Source: Planctomycetaceae bacterium (GTDB lineage Bacteria > Planctomycetota > Planctomycetia > Pirellulales > Pirellulaceae). From it: 17,331 nt of DNA. The notes beneath the pieces are model-generated. The model ran no database searches and was not told the DNA's origin. It worked only from the letters and a program-made list of their open reading frames with translations. Shown here in pieces: positions 1 through 7,077 of this stretch (position 1 is its first letter; each line of letters opens with the position of its first letter). Location: positions 1-17,331 of the forward strand of contig SLMF01000013.1 of the NCBI GenBank assembly GCA_007133715.1. Reading direction: 5' to 3'. The position numbers and the translations under genes are program-made.

Positions 1-442
1 CCCATGTGAACGCCGAATCGATCACGGCGGCCAGCGGGGCCCAGGCGGCATTATCCCGCGAATCAAACGACAGGTCCGCGCCCGGATCGCCCACCTGATA
101 CGCGAACATCGCGTCGCACCATGCTAAATCCCGCCCAATTGCCTTGGCATACGGGTCCAGCACGATCTTGTTCGAATTGAACCGGTGTCCCTGTTCCGGT
201 TCATACGGTCCATGCAAGCGATAACCGTACAATTGGCCGGAATACACGTCCGGCAAATAGGCGTGCCAAGCCAAATCGGTTTGTTCTTTCAGTTCGATCC
301 GGAGCGATTCACGCTTGGCGTCGGCCGAATCGAACAGACACAGCTCCACTTTGGTGGCATTTTCTGAAAAAATCGAAAAATTGACGCCGCCCCCATCAAA
401 GGTGGCACCCAGAGGATAAGGTTTTCCAGGCCAAACGCGCAT
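1..442 (-). CDS. glgX: Glycogen debranching enzyme GlgX, N-terminal part (runs off window edge)
   Basis: I translated this frame by hand from the ATG at 442 to the window edge, giving 147 residues without a stop. It begins MRVWPGKPYPLGATFDGGGV and continues with NFSIFSENATKVELCLFD, HAYLPDVYSGQLYGYRLHGP, HRFNSNKIVLDPYAKAI and AAWAPLAAVID. These are the signature stretches of the N-terminal CBM48 domain and the entry to the GH13 barrel of GlgX/TreX debranching enzymes, which hydrolyse alpha-1,6 branches of glycogen in the cytoplasm. A family member is usually about 700 residues, so roughly a fifth is visible and the catalytic residues lie outside. GAAGGA sits five bases before the ATG and supports this start. 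The gene is divergent from the oxidoreductase at 869. A bacterial isoamylase is the only serious alternative. Confidence 0.87.
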   Translation of the reverse strand, partial: MRVWPGKPYPLGATFDGGGVNFSIFSENATKVELCLFDSADAKRESLRIELKEQTDLAWHAYLPDVYSGQLYGYRLHGPYEPEQGHRFNSNKIVLDPYAKAIGRDLAWCDAMFAYQVGDPGADLSFDSRDNAAWAPLAAVIDSAFTW

Positions 443-668
443 GGCAGTCCTTCGTTTTCAAAAACATTCCGCTGCCCGCCGCCAAAGGGTCTGGCGAGCA
501 AAATCCGTACTATTGTACCACAGCCAGCAACTTCCGCATGTGGTGCTCGGCCGGATGGAGCCGGTCGCCTGAAACGTAACCGGCTGCCGTATAAGGCTTT
601 GCGTTAGGGATAAAATCCGCTTCCCCGCAAAGAGTTTTTTCGACTGAGGGGTAGGCCTTGCCGAAAGT

Positions 669-693
669 GCCCGCCAGACGGTTGACGGCGGGC
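669..693. repeat. GC-rich inverted repeat in the divergent spacer
   Basis: GCCCGCC (669-675) and GGCGGGC (687-693) form a perfect 7-bp stem around an 11-base loop. There is no T-run on either side, so it does not look like an intrinsic terminator. It overlaps a weak TTGACG -35 candidate at 682-687. It could be an operator, a leader-RNA hairpin or chance in GC-rich DNA. Confidence 0.3.
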
Positions 694-855
694 GGGTTGT
701 TGGTAGGCTGCAGAGTTGGCTGCCCGTCGCCCGGGACCGGAATCGGTCGGTGTGGGTGCGAAACACCCCCGGCGGCAGCCGATTGCTCTGCCGGTGCCCT
801 GGACAGGGCGTGCTGCTGGTTGTTTCCTGTTCCGAGAGAGTCCCCAAGTGAACTC

Positions 856-861
856 GAGGAG
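856..861 (+). promoter_or_regulatory. Ribosome binding site deciding the oxidoreductase start
   Basis: GAGGAG lies seven bases before the ATG at 869. It fixes that start over the in-frame ATG at 716, which would add 51 residues ahead of a clear Tat-type signal. Confidence 0.75.
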
Positions 862-868
862 TTTTGCC

Positions 869-2167
869 ATGAACGGACAATTCGATCGGTTGAATCGACG
901 CGAGTTCGTCAAGTCGGCTGCGGCGATCGGTGCCGGGTGGTGGGTGCTGGCGGATAGTCGCTCCGCTCGCTCGTATCAGGCCAACGAGAAACTGAATCTG
1001 GCGATTATCGGTGCGGGCGGCCGCGGCAACGCGAATCTGGGCGCGGTGGCCAGCGAGAACATTGTGGCCCTCTGCGATGTGAATCACGAACGGGCTGCCG
1101 GGGCGTTCAACCGCTTCCCCGACGCGCATCATTATGAGGATTACCGGAAACTGTACGACGATCTGGAGGATCAGATCGACGCCGCGGTGGTCAGCACCAC
1201 CAACCACAGCCACGCGCCGGCGACGGCCATGGCGTTGCGGCGTGGCAAGCATGTGTACTGTGAAAAGCCGGGCGCCCATTCGGTGTACGAAGCTCGGACG
1301 ATCCGCGAATTGGCCGCCGAGAAGCAGGTGGCGACGCAGTTGGGCACCCAGATGCACGCCACGGACAATTATCGCCGGATCGTGGAACGGGTGCGTGCCG
1401 GCGCGATCGGCCAGGTCCAGGCTTGCCATATCTGGCTGCGTTCCGGCCGCGGCGGTTTGGGGGATCGCCCGACGGATACCCCGCCGGTCCCCGAGGGATT
1501 GAACTGGGATCTCTGGCTGGGCCCGGCGCCCTACCGGCCTTATCATCCGATCTACCGCAACGGGCACTCGTGGTGGGATTTCGGCGGTGGCGAACTGGGA
1601 AACATGGGCTGCCATTACTTTGATCTGGCCTTCTGGGTGCTGGACCTGTGCGCGCCGCGGACTGTCCGGGCGGAGGGCCCCGAGCCGCATCCCGAGAGCA
1701 CGCCGGAACGGTTGCACGTTTGCCACGAGTTCCCGGCGCGCGGCGAGCGACCGCCCGTCACGGTCACCTGGACGCACGGCAGCCGGCCGCCCGAGATCTT
1801 CGCCGAACACGATTTCCCCAACTGGGCCTGGAGCGTGTTCGTGGGCAGCCAGGGCATGCTGCTGGCCAGTTACTCGAACCACCTGCTGTGGCCCGAGGAC
1901 CAGTTCGCCGATTACGAGCCGCCCGAACCCACGATCCCGTCTTCGATCGGGCATCATGCCGAGTGGCTCGCGGCGTGCAAAACCGGCAGCCCGACCGGCT
2001 GCAATTTCGATTACTCGGGCCCGATCACCGAGACGGTCCTGCTGGGCAACGTGGCCTTTCGCAGCGGCCAGAAGCTAGCATGGGATGCGGAACGCCTCGA
2101 AGCGACCAACGCTCCGGAAGCCAACGCCTTCCTGCGACGCGACTACCGGGACGGTTGGACGCTCTGA
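869..2167 (+). CDS. Gfo/Idh/MocA-family oxidoreductase with Tat-type signal
   Basis: The product is 432 residues. The N-terminus reads LNRREFVKSAAAIGAG (R10, R11), a twin-arginine motif followed by a short hydrophobic stretch, so export of the folded, cofactor-loaded enzyme is likely. The dinucleotide fold starts at about residue 42, with the glycine loop GAGGRGN near 48-54. The family motif CEKP falls at 131-134, with K133 the expected catalytic or substrate lysine. The C-terminal half holds WWDFGGGELGNMGCHYFD near 235-252, typical of planctomycete members. Such enzymes oxidise or reduce hydroxyl groups on sugars, inositols or derivatives with NAD(P); the substrate cannot be read here. It is transcribed alone, divergent from glgX and convergent with the lipoprotein gene at 2242. 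Planctomycetes carry many paralogues, so a link to glycogen use is only suggested by position. Confidence 0.93.
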   Translation: MNGQFDRLNRREFVKSAAAIGAGWWVLADSRSARSYQANEKLNLAIIGAGGRGNANLGAVASENIVALCDVNHERAAGAFNRFPDAHHYEDYRKLYDDLEDQIDAAVVSTTNHSHAPATAMALRRGKHVYCEKPGAHSVYEARTIRELAAEKQVATQLGTQMHATDNYRRIVERVRAGAIGQVQACHIWLRSGRGGLGDRPTDTPPVPEGLNWDLWLGPAPYRPYHPIYRNGHSWWDFGGGELGNMGCHYFDLAFWVLDLCAPRTVRAEGPEPHPESTPERLHVCHEFPARGERPPVTVTWTHGSRPPEIFAEHDFPNWAWSVFVGSQGMLLASYSNHLLWPEDQFADYEPPEPTIPSSIGHHAEWLAACKTGSPTGCNFDYSGPITETVLLGNVAFRSGQKLAWDAERLEATNAPEANAFLRRDYRDGWTL

Positions 2168-2170
2168 GCC

Positions 2171-2205
2171 GGCCGCCCGAATCGCGAACGGCCCCGCGGG
2201 CGGCC
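2171..2205. terminator. Hairpin between convergent genes, probable shared terminator
   Basis: GGCCGCCCG (2171-2179) and CGGGCGGCC (2197-2205) form a perfect 9-bp GC stem around a 17-base loop. It begins four bases after the oxidoreductase stop and lies 36 bases past the stop of the convergent gene at 2242. Neither side has a clear T-run, so it may slow polymerase or protect RNA ends rather than be a canonical intrinsic terminator. Confidence 0.5.
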
Positions 2206-2241
2206 AACGGGTTCCCCAACTCCTGCTGCGGAGCTTCCGTC

Positions 2242-5200
2242 TCACGGGCTTGTGCGGATCCGCCGCGTGTTGTAACGACGGCGGTATTCGCGTATCGCTT
2301 CCGTGTCGGGATACGACTCGTCGTCACCATAAGGATAGCGGCTCATCCCGTGAAACGGTAACGGCTCGACCGTGTCCGGATAAGCCGTGGCCAGATCCAT
2401 GTCCTTGCAGAAACTGACCGTCTTCAAGAGGAACGAGCGTTCCTGACCCGGCGGTACGCTGCCGAACGCCTCCGCGTCGAAACGCACGGTGATCTGGTCG
2501 CCCCGAGCCATGATGACAAAGCGGTTGTCCGCCTGCTGCAGCAGTTCTCCCACCTCGCCGAAACGCGTGTAATCGCCTTCCAGCACTTTCCAATGCCCGG
2601 CACTGTCCACGTTGTGATAGTCGTACAGGTTCGGCAAGCGACCGTCGGGTGTGTAGACGCGCGGGGTGCCGTAGTACTGCAGATCGGCGCCGGTCGGCGG
2701 CAGTTCCCGCAACGCGACTTCCGCCGCCGACATGTGCGGCGCCAGGAAGATCGAGTCCCAGAACAATTCCATGTTGCTGACGATCCGCAGCCGTTGATCA
2801 CGGGGCAGAACCTGGCCAGTGACATCCAAGGTCATCGTGTGCTGGATCCCCGCCGGATAACCGACTTCATGCAACAGGGTCACCCATTCGCCGTCGCGGT
2901 AAGCTTGCAGGCTGGGAGCCGATTGACGCAGGCCGGCCTGGTAAGCGGCAAAGTTCGTCGACGAATAACTGTACTCGACCCAACCCTTCAATACCAGAAT
3001 CAATCGCTGCTCTTGATCGAACTGGCCGAGCTGCTCTCCGAAATCCAGTTCGACAGAGTGTTCTTCGGCGAAACCCACATAGTGCGGATGGGGGTCGGTT
3101 ACGCCCGCGTACTGCCGGTCGACCTGTCGCAATCGCTCGGTCACCTCGACGCCCCGATGATCCGTGGCTCGAACCGGGTACAGCACGTGGTCGAAGCAGA
3201 ACACCTCGAAGGGCGGCGGGGGAATACTGACGGCGGCCAGCTCATGGGGATAGACACGTGTCCCCGCGGGATGGTCCACGGCGATCAGCCTCAATTCGTC
3301 GACATAGATCACTTCCTCCAACGCGGCGACCACCTGCAGCTCGTAGAAGCCCTGGCGGGCCTGCAGGTCCGGCAGCGGGATGTACTCGGTCGGGTCCGGG
3401 GTGGCATAGCTACCCGGCGCGATCCAGTAGCCCAAGCCGCCCACACCGCCAAAGTCGCTGACCAGCCGGTAGTGCGAGCCGTCCCAGGCGAACAGCAGCG
3501 GGCAGGACGAGGGCTTGCGATTCGTCTGTTCGATCTCCCACATCTGCCCGGCCGATAATTCCAATTCGCTTTGCAGGATCCCGTCGGGCCAGATGATCCG
3601 CAGCCATTTCAGCTGGGGATGGGGGCCCAGCCCGGCGTGCAGGCGCAAGGGCGGCACGGCCACCGAACCGGCGGAACCGCCCACCGTGTAGGACTGAGAA
3701 ACCATCCCCGAGTGCACTTCGACCCGCGTGCCGATCGCCGAGCGACTGGAACGGGTCTTCTGATCGCCCCCGCGGGTGCCCACCATCCGCAGCCCGATCC
3801 AATGGCCGCCCTCGGTGACGTTCTCGATCAACAGCGGCTCCTGCCCGGCGGGCGCCAGCAGCAGATCGCAGTACCCGTTGCCGGTAAAATCGGCGGCCAA
3901 ACCGCTGGCATCGCCCCCGGTTTCCACGGCGTTCAGCACCAGCCCGGCATCGACCGCGCCCGCGTCCACGTAACCGCTGGCCGGCCACCGGTTCAGCAGA
4001 GCCACCGGCCCGCGGGTGCCGTCGCGGCGATGCGCGTCGAACAGCACCATATCCAGATGCCCGTTGTTGTTCAAATCGACAAACTGGCCGCCCGTCCCGC
4101 CCAAATGCCCAAATTGATCACGGAAATGGGTGTCGCGAGAGAAACGCAGATCGCCCCGGTTGAGATACAATTCCAAACCGTCCGCGGTGAACACCAACAG
4201 ATCGGGCCAGCCCGATTTGTTCGCGTCGCCCGCAATCGCGCCGACCACACCACGCACGGTCAAACCGGCTTCCTCCGCACACCTCAAACGGTATTGCCAC
4301 ACCCGCTGGTTCTCCCAGATCGTCGGCAGGGCTTCGCCCGCCGAAAATAGAATCAGATCGAGATCCCGATCGTTGTCGAAGTCCTCGAAGACGGCGACCG
4401 AATACGTGCCAGGACGGTCCAGTCCCAGGCGGTCGGCCAGTTCCGCAAACGTGCCGTCCAAATGATTGCACAGGATGCTGGCTGCCGCAGGCTCCGCATC
4501 CGCAGGGACGGGAAGCGAACCGGCCGCCAAACGGCATGCGAACAGATCCAAATCGCCGTCGCTGTCAATGTCGATCAACCGCGCGCAGACGGTCAACAGA
4601 TCGGCGTCGGCGACGGGCAACTCGACCGGCTGGAAACCGCCCTGGCCATCGTTCTCCAGCAGCAGATCGGGTCCCGCGCGCCCCAACCACAGATCGATGT
4701 GGCCGTTGTTATTGACATCCCCCAGACTGGGAGAAACCCCACGGTCGGCCACCGTCGGACCTTCGGAAAAACGACCGGTCCCGTCGTTGAACCAGACGGC
4801 GGTTCGCCCCCGAGCGTCCAATCCGGTGATCACCAAGTCCAGCTGGCCGTTGCCGTTCAGGTCCTCGGCCGCCAACCCCGGCAAGCCGACCGTCCGACCT
4901 GACGCCTCGCCCTCCGGCTCCGCGTCCGGATCCAGGTTCCAGATGAAGGTCCGCGTGGCCAGCGGCCGGATTTCGGGGGAAAACACCAGCCGCGGCGGCG
5001 GGGGGGACTCGGGCTGCGGCAACGGCAAGCCGTCCGGACCAATCACCAGCGAATACTCACCCGCCTCGCCGTAGATCTTGCCCACCGTGAACGCACCCGC
5101 CGATAACTCGACGTCCTTCAACTCGCGGAAACGCGCGAACAACGGCAACGCCTTCTCCCGCTCGCCACGCCGCTGATACTGCAGAGCCAGCCGGTATACG

Positions 5201-5784
5201 GCCGAAGGGAAACCCGGCTGCTCCGCGACCACGCGTTCCAGCTTTTCCGTTCCCTCCTCCTGACGGTCGACCGATAACAGCGATTCGGCCATCTTGTAGG
5301 CCGCGTAGGTATCCTCTGGATCCAGCTGATACGCCAACTCGAAGTACTCCAGCGCGCGCTCCAAATCGCCCAGATGCTGGTAGTACATCCCCAAGGAGAA
5401 CAGGGCGTGACGGTGTTCCGGGTCGTCCTCCAGCACCTGCTCGAACGTTCGCCGCGCGCTATCCAAAGCCTCGTCCGCGCCCGCCGCTCCCTGCAGGTTG
5501 AGATGGGCCAAGCCCAAGTTGAAGCGGGCGGCCGTCCAATGCGGCTTGATCGCCAATGCCTCTTCAAAAGCCTCCGCGGCCTGGGTGTATCGGTACTGTT
5601 CCATGTACGCCGCACCCCGATTGAAGGCGGCCAGGGCCTGAGCTACGGACTCCGGCAACTCCGCCGTCTCCGTCCCCGGCGAATCCCCACCCGGCTGAGG
5701 CGCAGGCCGGCAGCCCGCGACCAGCAGCAGCGCGCCTATCAGCAGCCCAACATAAACTCCATCACGATCGATTGTCTTCTGCAT
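2242..5784 (-). CDS. Large lipoprotein: TPR + FG-GAP/CRTAC + ASPIC/UnbV + long C-terminal region
   Basis: The product is 1180 residues. A hydrophobic stretch ending in lipobox LVAGC (C25) predicts a lipid-anchored envelope protein. Residues about 48-225 are TPR repeats (for example AFNRGAAYMEQYRYTQAAEA and ALFSLGMYYQHLGDLERALE). From about 300 to 640 there are seven calcium-loop FG-GAP/VCBS motifs, including DLNGNGQLD, DVNNNGHID, DIDSDGDLD and DLNNNGHLD, as in a beta-propeller. An ASPIC/UnbV segment follows (AIGTRVEVHSG near 683, then LRIIWPDG). The last about 420 residues open with CPLLFAWDGSHYRLVSDFGG and end with LPFHGMSRYPYG; I know similar tails only from other ASPIC-type proteins and cannot assign a function. 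The start is the ATG beside the lipobox; the frame stays open upstream, but that part is a shadow of the NHL gene. The spacer to the NHL gene is 92 bp. The ribosome binding site is weak. Confidence 0.92.
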   Translation of the reverse strand: MQKTIDRDGVYVGLLIGALLLVAGCRPAPQPGGDSPGTETAELPESVAQALAAFNRGAAYMEQYRYTQAAEAFEEALAIKPHWTAARFNLGLAHLNLQGAAGADEALDSARRTFEQVLEDDPEHRHALFSLGMYYQHLGDLERALEYFELAYQLDPEDTYAAYKMAESLLSVDRQEEGTEKLERVVAEQPGFPSAVYRLALQYQRRGEREKALPLFARFRELKDVELSAGAFTVGKIYGEAGEYSLVIGPDGLPLPQPESPPPPRLVFSPEIRPLATRTFIWNLDPDAEPEGEASGRTVGLPGLAAEDLNGNGQLDLVITGLDARGRTAVWFNDGTGRFSEGPTVADRGVSPSLGDVNNNGHIDLWLGRAGPDLLLENDGQGGFQPVELPVADADLLTVCARLIDIDSDGDLDLFACRLAAGSLPVPADAEPAAASILCNHLDGTFAELADRLGLDRPGTYSVAVFEDFDNDRDLDLILFSAGEALPTIWENQRVWQYRLRCAEEAGLTVRGVVGAIAGDANKSGWPDLLVFTADGLELYLNRGDLRFSRDTHFRDQFGHLGGTGGQFVDLNNNGHLDMVLFDAHRRDGTRGPVALLNRWPASGYVDAGAVDAGLVLNAVETGGDASGLAADFTGNGYCDLLLAPAGQEPLLIENVTEGGHWIGLRMVGTRGGDQKTRSSRSAIGTRVEVHSGMVSQSYTVGGSAGSVAVPPLRLHAGLGPHPQLKWLRIIWPDGILQSELELSAGQMWEIEQTNRKPSSCPLLFAWDGSHYRLVSDFGGVGGLGYWIAPGSYATPDPTEYIPLPDLQARQGFYELQVVAALEEVIYVDELRLIAVDHPAGTRVYPHELAAVSIPPPPFEVFCFDHVLYPVRATDHRGVEVTERLRQVDRQYAGVTDPHPHYVGFAEEHSVELDFGEQLGQFDQEQRLILVLKGWVEYSYSSTNFAAYQAGLRQSAPSLQAYRDGEWVTLLHEVGYPAGIQHTMTLDVTGQVLPRDQRLRIVSNMELFWDSIFLAPHMSAAEVALRELPPTGADLQYYGTPRVYTPDGRLPNLYDYHNVDSAGHWKVLEGDYTRFGEVGELLQQADNRFVIMARGDQITVRFDAEAFGSVPPGQERSFLLKTVSFCKDMDLATAYPDTVEPLPFHGMSRYPYGDDESYPDTEAIREYRRRYNTRRIRTSP

Positions 5785-5819
5785 CGTATCCACTTTCTGG
5801 TACGTCGAACCGGTGTGCG

Positions 5820-5827
5820 GGGGGGGG
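5820..5827. repeat. G8 homopolymer upstream of the large lipoprotein gene
   Basis: Eight consecutive G on the plus strand (C8 on the coding strand), 36 bases before the start at 5784, between the NHL and large lipoprotein genes. Such tracts can vary in length by slipped-strand pairing; no effect is shown here. Confidence 0.5.
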
Positions 5828-5876
5828 CGCAACCAAGCAGGCGGGAGCCCTTGGGCTTCCTGGGGATCTGGCGGCG

Positions 5877-6959
5877 CTAGGGTGCGGCGGGTTCCAGCGA
5901 AAGCGGGGAGACCCGACCCCCGGCATCGATCGCGAAAATCGACCGGGCCCGCGGATCGGCCACCAGCAAACGATCCTCGTCCAACGTCAAACCCACCGGA
6001 TTCTCCAGCGGTCCGCCGTGGACCCAAGCCTCCGCCGCCTGACCCGGCTCCACCCGCCAGATCGTCCGCGCGTAACCATCGCTCACATAAGCGACCTCGT
6101 CCCAGATCACCACCGAATGAGGAAACTCGAAAACTCCCTGATCGACGATCGTCTCCTTTTCGCCGTCCGGGGAAAACCGCAGCAAGCGCCCGGCAGAAAT
6201 CACCCACAGCTGCTGATCCTGGTCGAGATACAAGCCCCGTGGTGTGGGCAGATCCGCGACCATTTCGACGGAACCGCCCGCCGCAGGGATCCGCATCAGA
6301 CGATGATCCCCCAAATCCGCCACCAGCAGATCGCCCCCCGCCTCCACCGCGATCGCCATCGGGATGGTGATCTGGCCCAAGGGGCGGTCCCGCGCGGTCA
6401 GCGATTCCGGCTGGCCTTCCTGATTGAACCGGTAGACGTCGCCCGTCGCGCTGTCGCCGGCCAGCAGATTCCCCTGCGGATCGAACACCACACAACGGAT
6501 CGCGTTCAGCGGAGTTCGGAACGTCTTTTCTCCCTGGAAGAACAGCCGCCACCGCCCCTCTTCCACTTGCCAAATGCCCGGCAGATGATGGTCGGCGACA
6601 AACAATTGTCCCGAGGGCCCTACTGCCACCGACAGGGGATACAGCGGCAACCCGTCCAGTTCCACCTCGACCCGCTCCAGAACTTCTTCGGGATCCGGCA
6701 CGGGTGCGGGGGCCGGCGAAGCTTCCGGTTCGCGCACCGCCGGCGGCTGCTCCGGTTCCACGCCGACCTCCGCCGCAACCGGCTCATCTGCTTCGTCCGG
6801 CTCCTCGGGCACCACGGGCGGATCCGCATCGGCAGGAACCACGGGCGTGCCGGGAACCGGTGCCGGTTCCCGGGGGGGCTGGCAGCCCGCCAACATCGCG
6901 ATCAGCACCCCGATCAAAACGAACCTTGAACTCCTGCTGTTTTCCGAGGATTGTCTCAT
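5877..6959 (-). CDS. NHL-type six-bladed beta-propeller lipoprotein
   Basis: The product is 360 residues from the ATG at 6959. A hydrophobic stretch ends in lipobox MLAGC (C26). Residues about 27-100 are a Pro/Glu/Ala-rich linker (PVVPEEPDEADEPVAAEVG and similar) that would hold the folded part away from the membrane. Six blade-like repeats follow: GQLFVADHHLPGIWQV, GNLLAGDSATGDVYRF, GDLLVADLGDHRLMRI, QQLWVISAGRLLRF, VAYVSDGYARTIWRV and DRLLVADPRARSIFAI. This pattern fits NHL/SMP-30-like propellers, mostly binding folds; no catalytic residues are evident. The chosen start has AAGG seven bases upstream and places the lipobox correctly. A second start at 7067 has a stronger Shine-Dalgarno but would add 36 residues before the lipoprotein signal. 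It lies between CRTAC protein 3 and the TPR-CRTAC lipoprotein, probably in the same transcript. Confidence 0.88.
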   Translation of the reverse strand: MRQSSENSRSSRFVLIGVLIAMLAGCQPPREPAPVPGTPVVPADADPPVVPEEPDEADEPVAAEVGVEPEQPPAVREPEASPAPAPVPDPEEVLERVEVELDGLPLYPLSVAVGPSGQLFVADHHLPGIWQVEEGRWRLFFQGEKTFRTPLNAIRCVVFDPQGNLLAGDSATGDVYRFNQEGQPESLTARDRPLGQITIPMAIAVEAGGDLLVADLGDHRLMRIPAAGGSVEMVADLPTPRGLYLDQDQQLWVISAGRLLRFSPDGEKETIVDQGVFEFPHSVVIWDEVAYVSDGYARTIWRVEPGQAAEAWVHGGPLENPVGLTLDEDRLLVADPRARSIFAIDAGGRVSPLSLEPAAP

Positions 6960-7071
6960 CGCATCGCCTTGACCAACCAGTGAAATCTGTGGGAAAAGTG
7001 AACTGTTCGGGAGCAATTCCCGCTCGCCGGCCTCGGAGAAACCAAGCCATCTGGCGCCCGTATCCATCACG

Positions 7072-7077
7072 CCTCCT
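7072..7077 (-). promoter_or_regulatory. Consensus Shine-Dalgarno overlapping the CRTAC3 stop
   Basis: AGGAGG overlaps the TAG stop of CRTAC protein 3 and precedes an ATG at 7067 (spacing four) in frame with the NHL lipoprotein. It may start a 36-residue extension of that protein or drive coupled re-initiation. The sequence alone does not decide. Confidence 0.5.

Larger units (their letters stand above)
443..868. other. Divergent intergenic region, 426 bp
   Basis: This spacer lies between the divergent starts of glgX (442) and the oxidoreductase (869). No open frame in it resembles a protein. It must contain promoters for both genes, but no strong sigma-70 pair is visible. The best glgX candidate is a minus-strand TACAAT at 512-517 with no convincing -35. 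The best plus-strand candidate is TTGACG (682-687), 16 bases, then TAGGCT (704-709), which is weak. A 7-bp GC-rich inverted repeat lies at 669-693. Confidence 0.5.

Noticed and set aside
517..544. Inverted repeat ACCACA/TGTGGT upstream of glgX
   Set aside because: Only six base pairs with a 16-base loop; expected by chance.
716..868. Upstream start of the oxidoreductase at 716
   Set aside because: The extra 51 residues are low-complexity and precede a Tat-type signal. The ATG at 869 has GAGGAG seven bases upstream.
458..1957. A 499-codon open frame antisense to the oxidoreductase
   Set aside because: It has no domain-like sequence, is rich in Arg/His/Pro, and mirrors the GC-rich third positions of the oxidoreductase gene on the other strand.
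5844..5860. GGAGCCC-TT-GGGCTTCC hairpin between NHL and large lipoprotein genes
   Set aside because: The loop is only two bases, the stem needs a bulge and no T-run follows.
5785..6573. Upstream extension of the large lipoprotein frame to 6573
   Set aside because: This part overlaps the NHL lipoprotein in another frame and reads as Gly/Arg-rich shadow sequence; the lipobox sits right after the ATG at 5784.
5772..6929. Long plus-strand open frames opposite the NHL, TPR and CRTAC genes (also 2593-3558, 6704-8200, 8782-9549, 10326-11543)
   Set aside because: All lie antisense to genes with clear domains, lack recognisable motifs or Shine-Dalgarno sites, and follow from codon bias.
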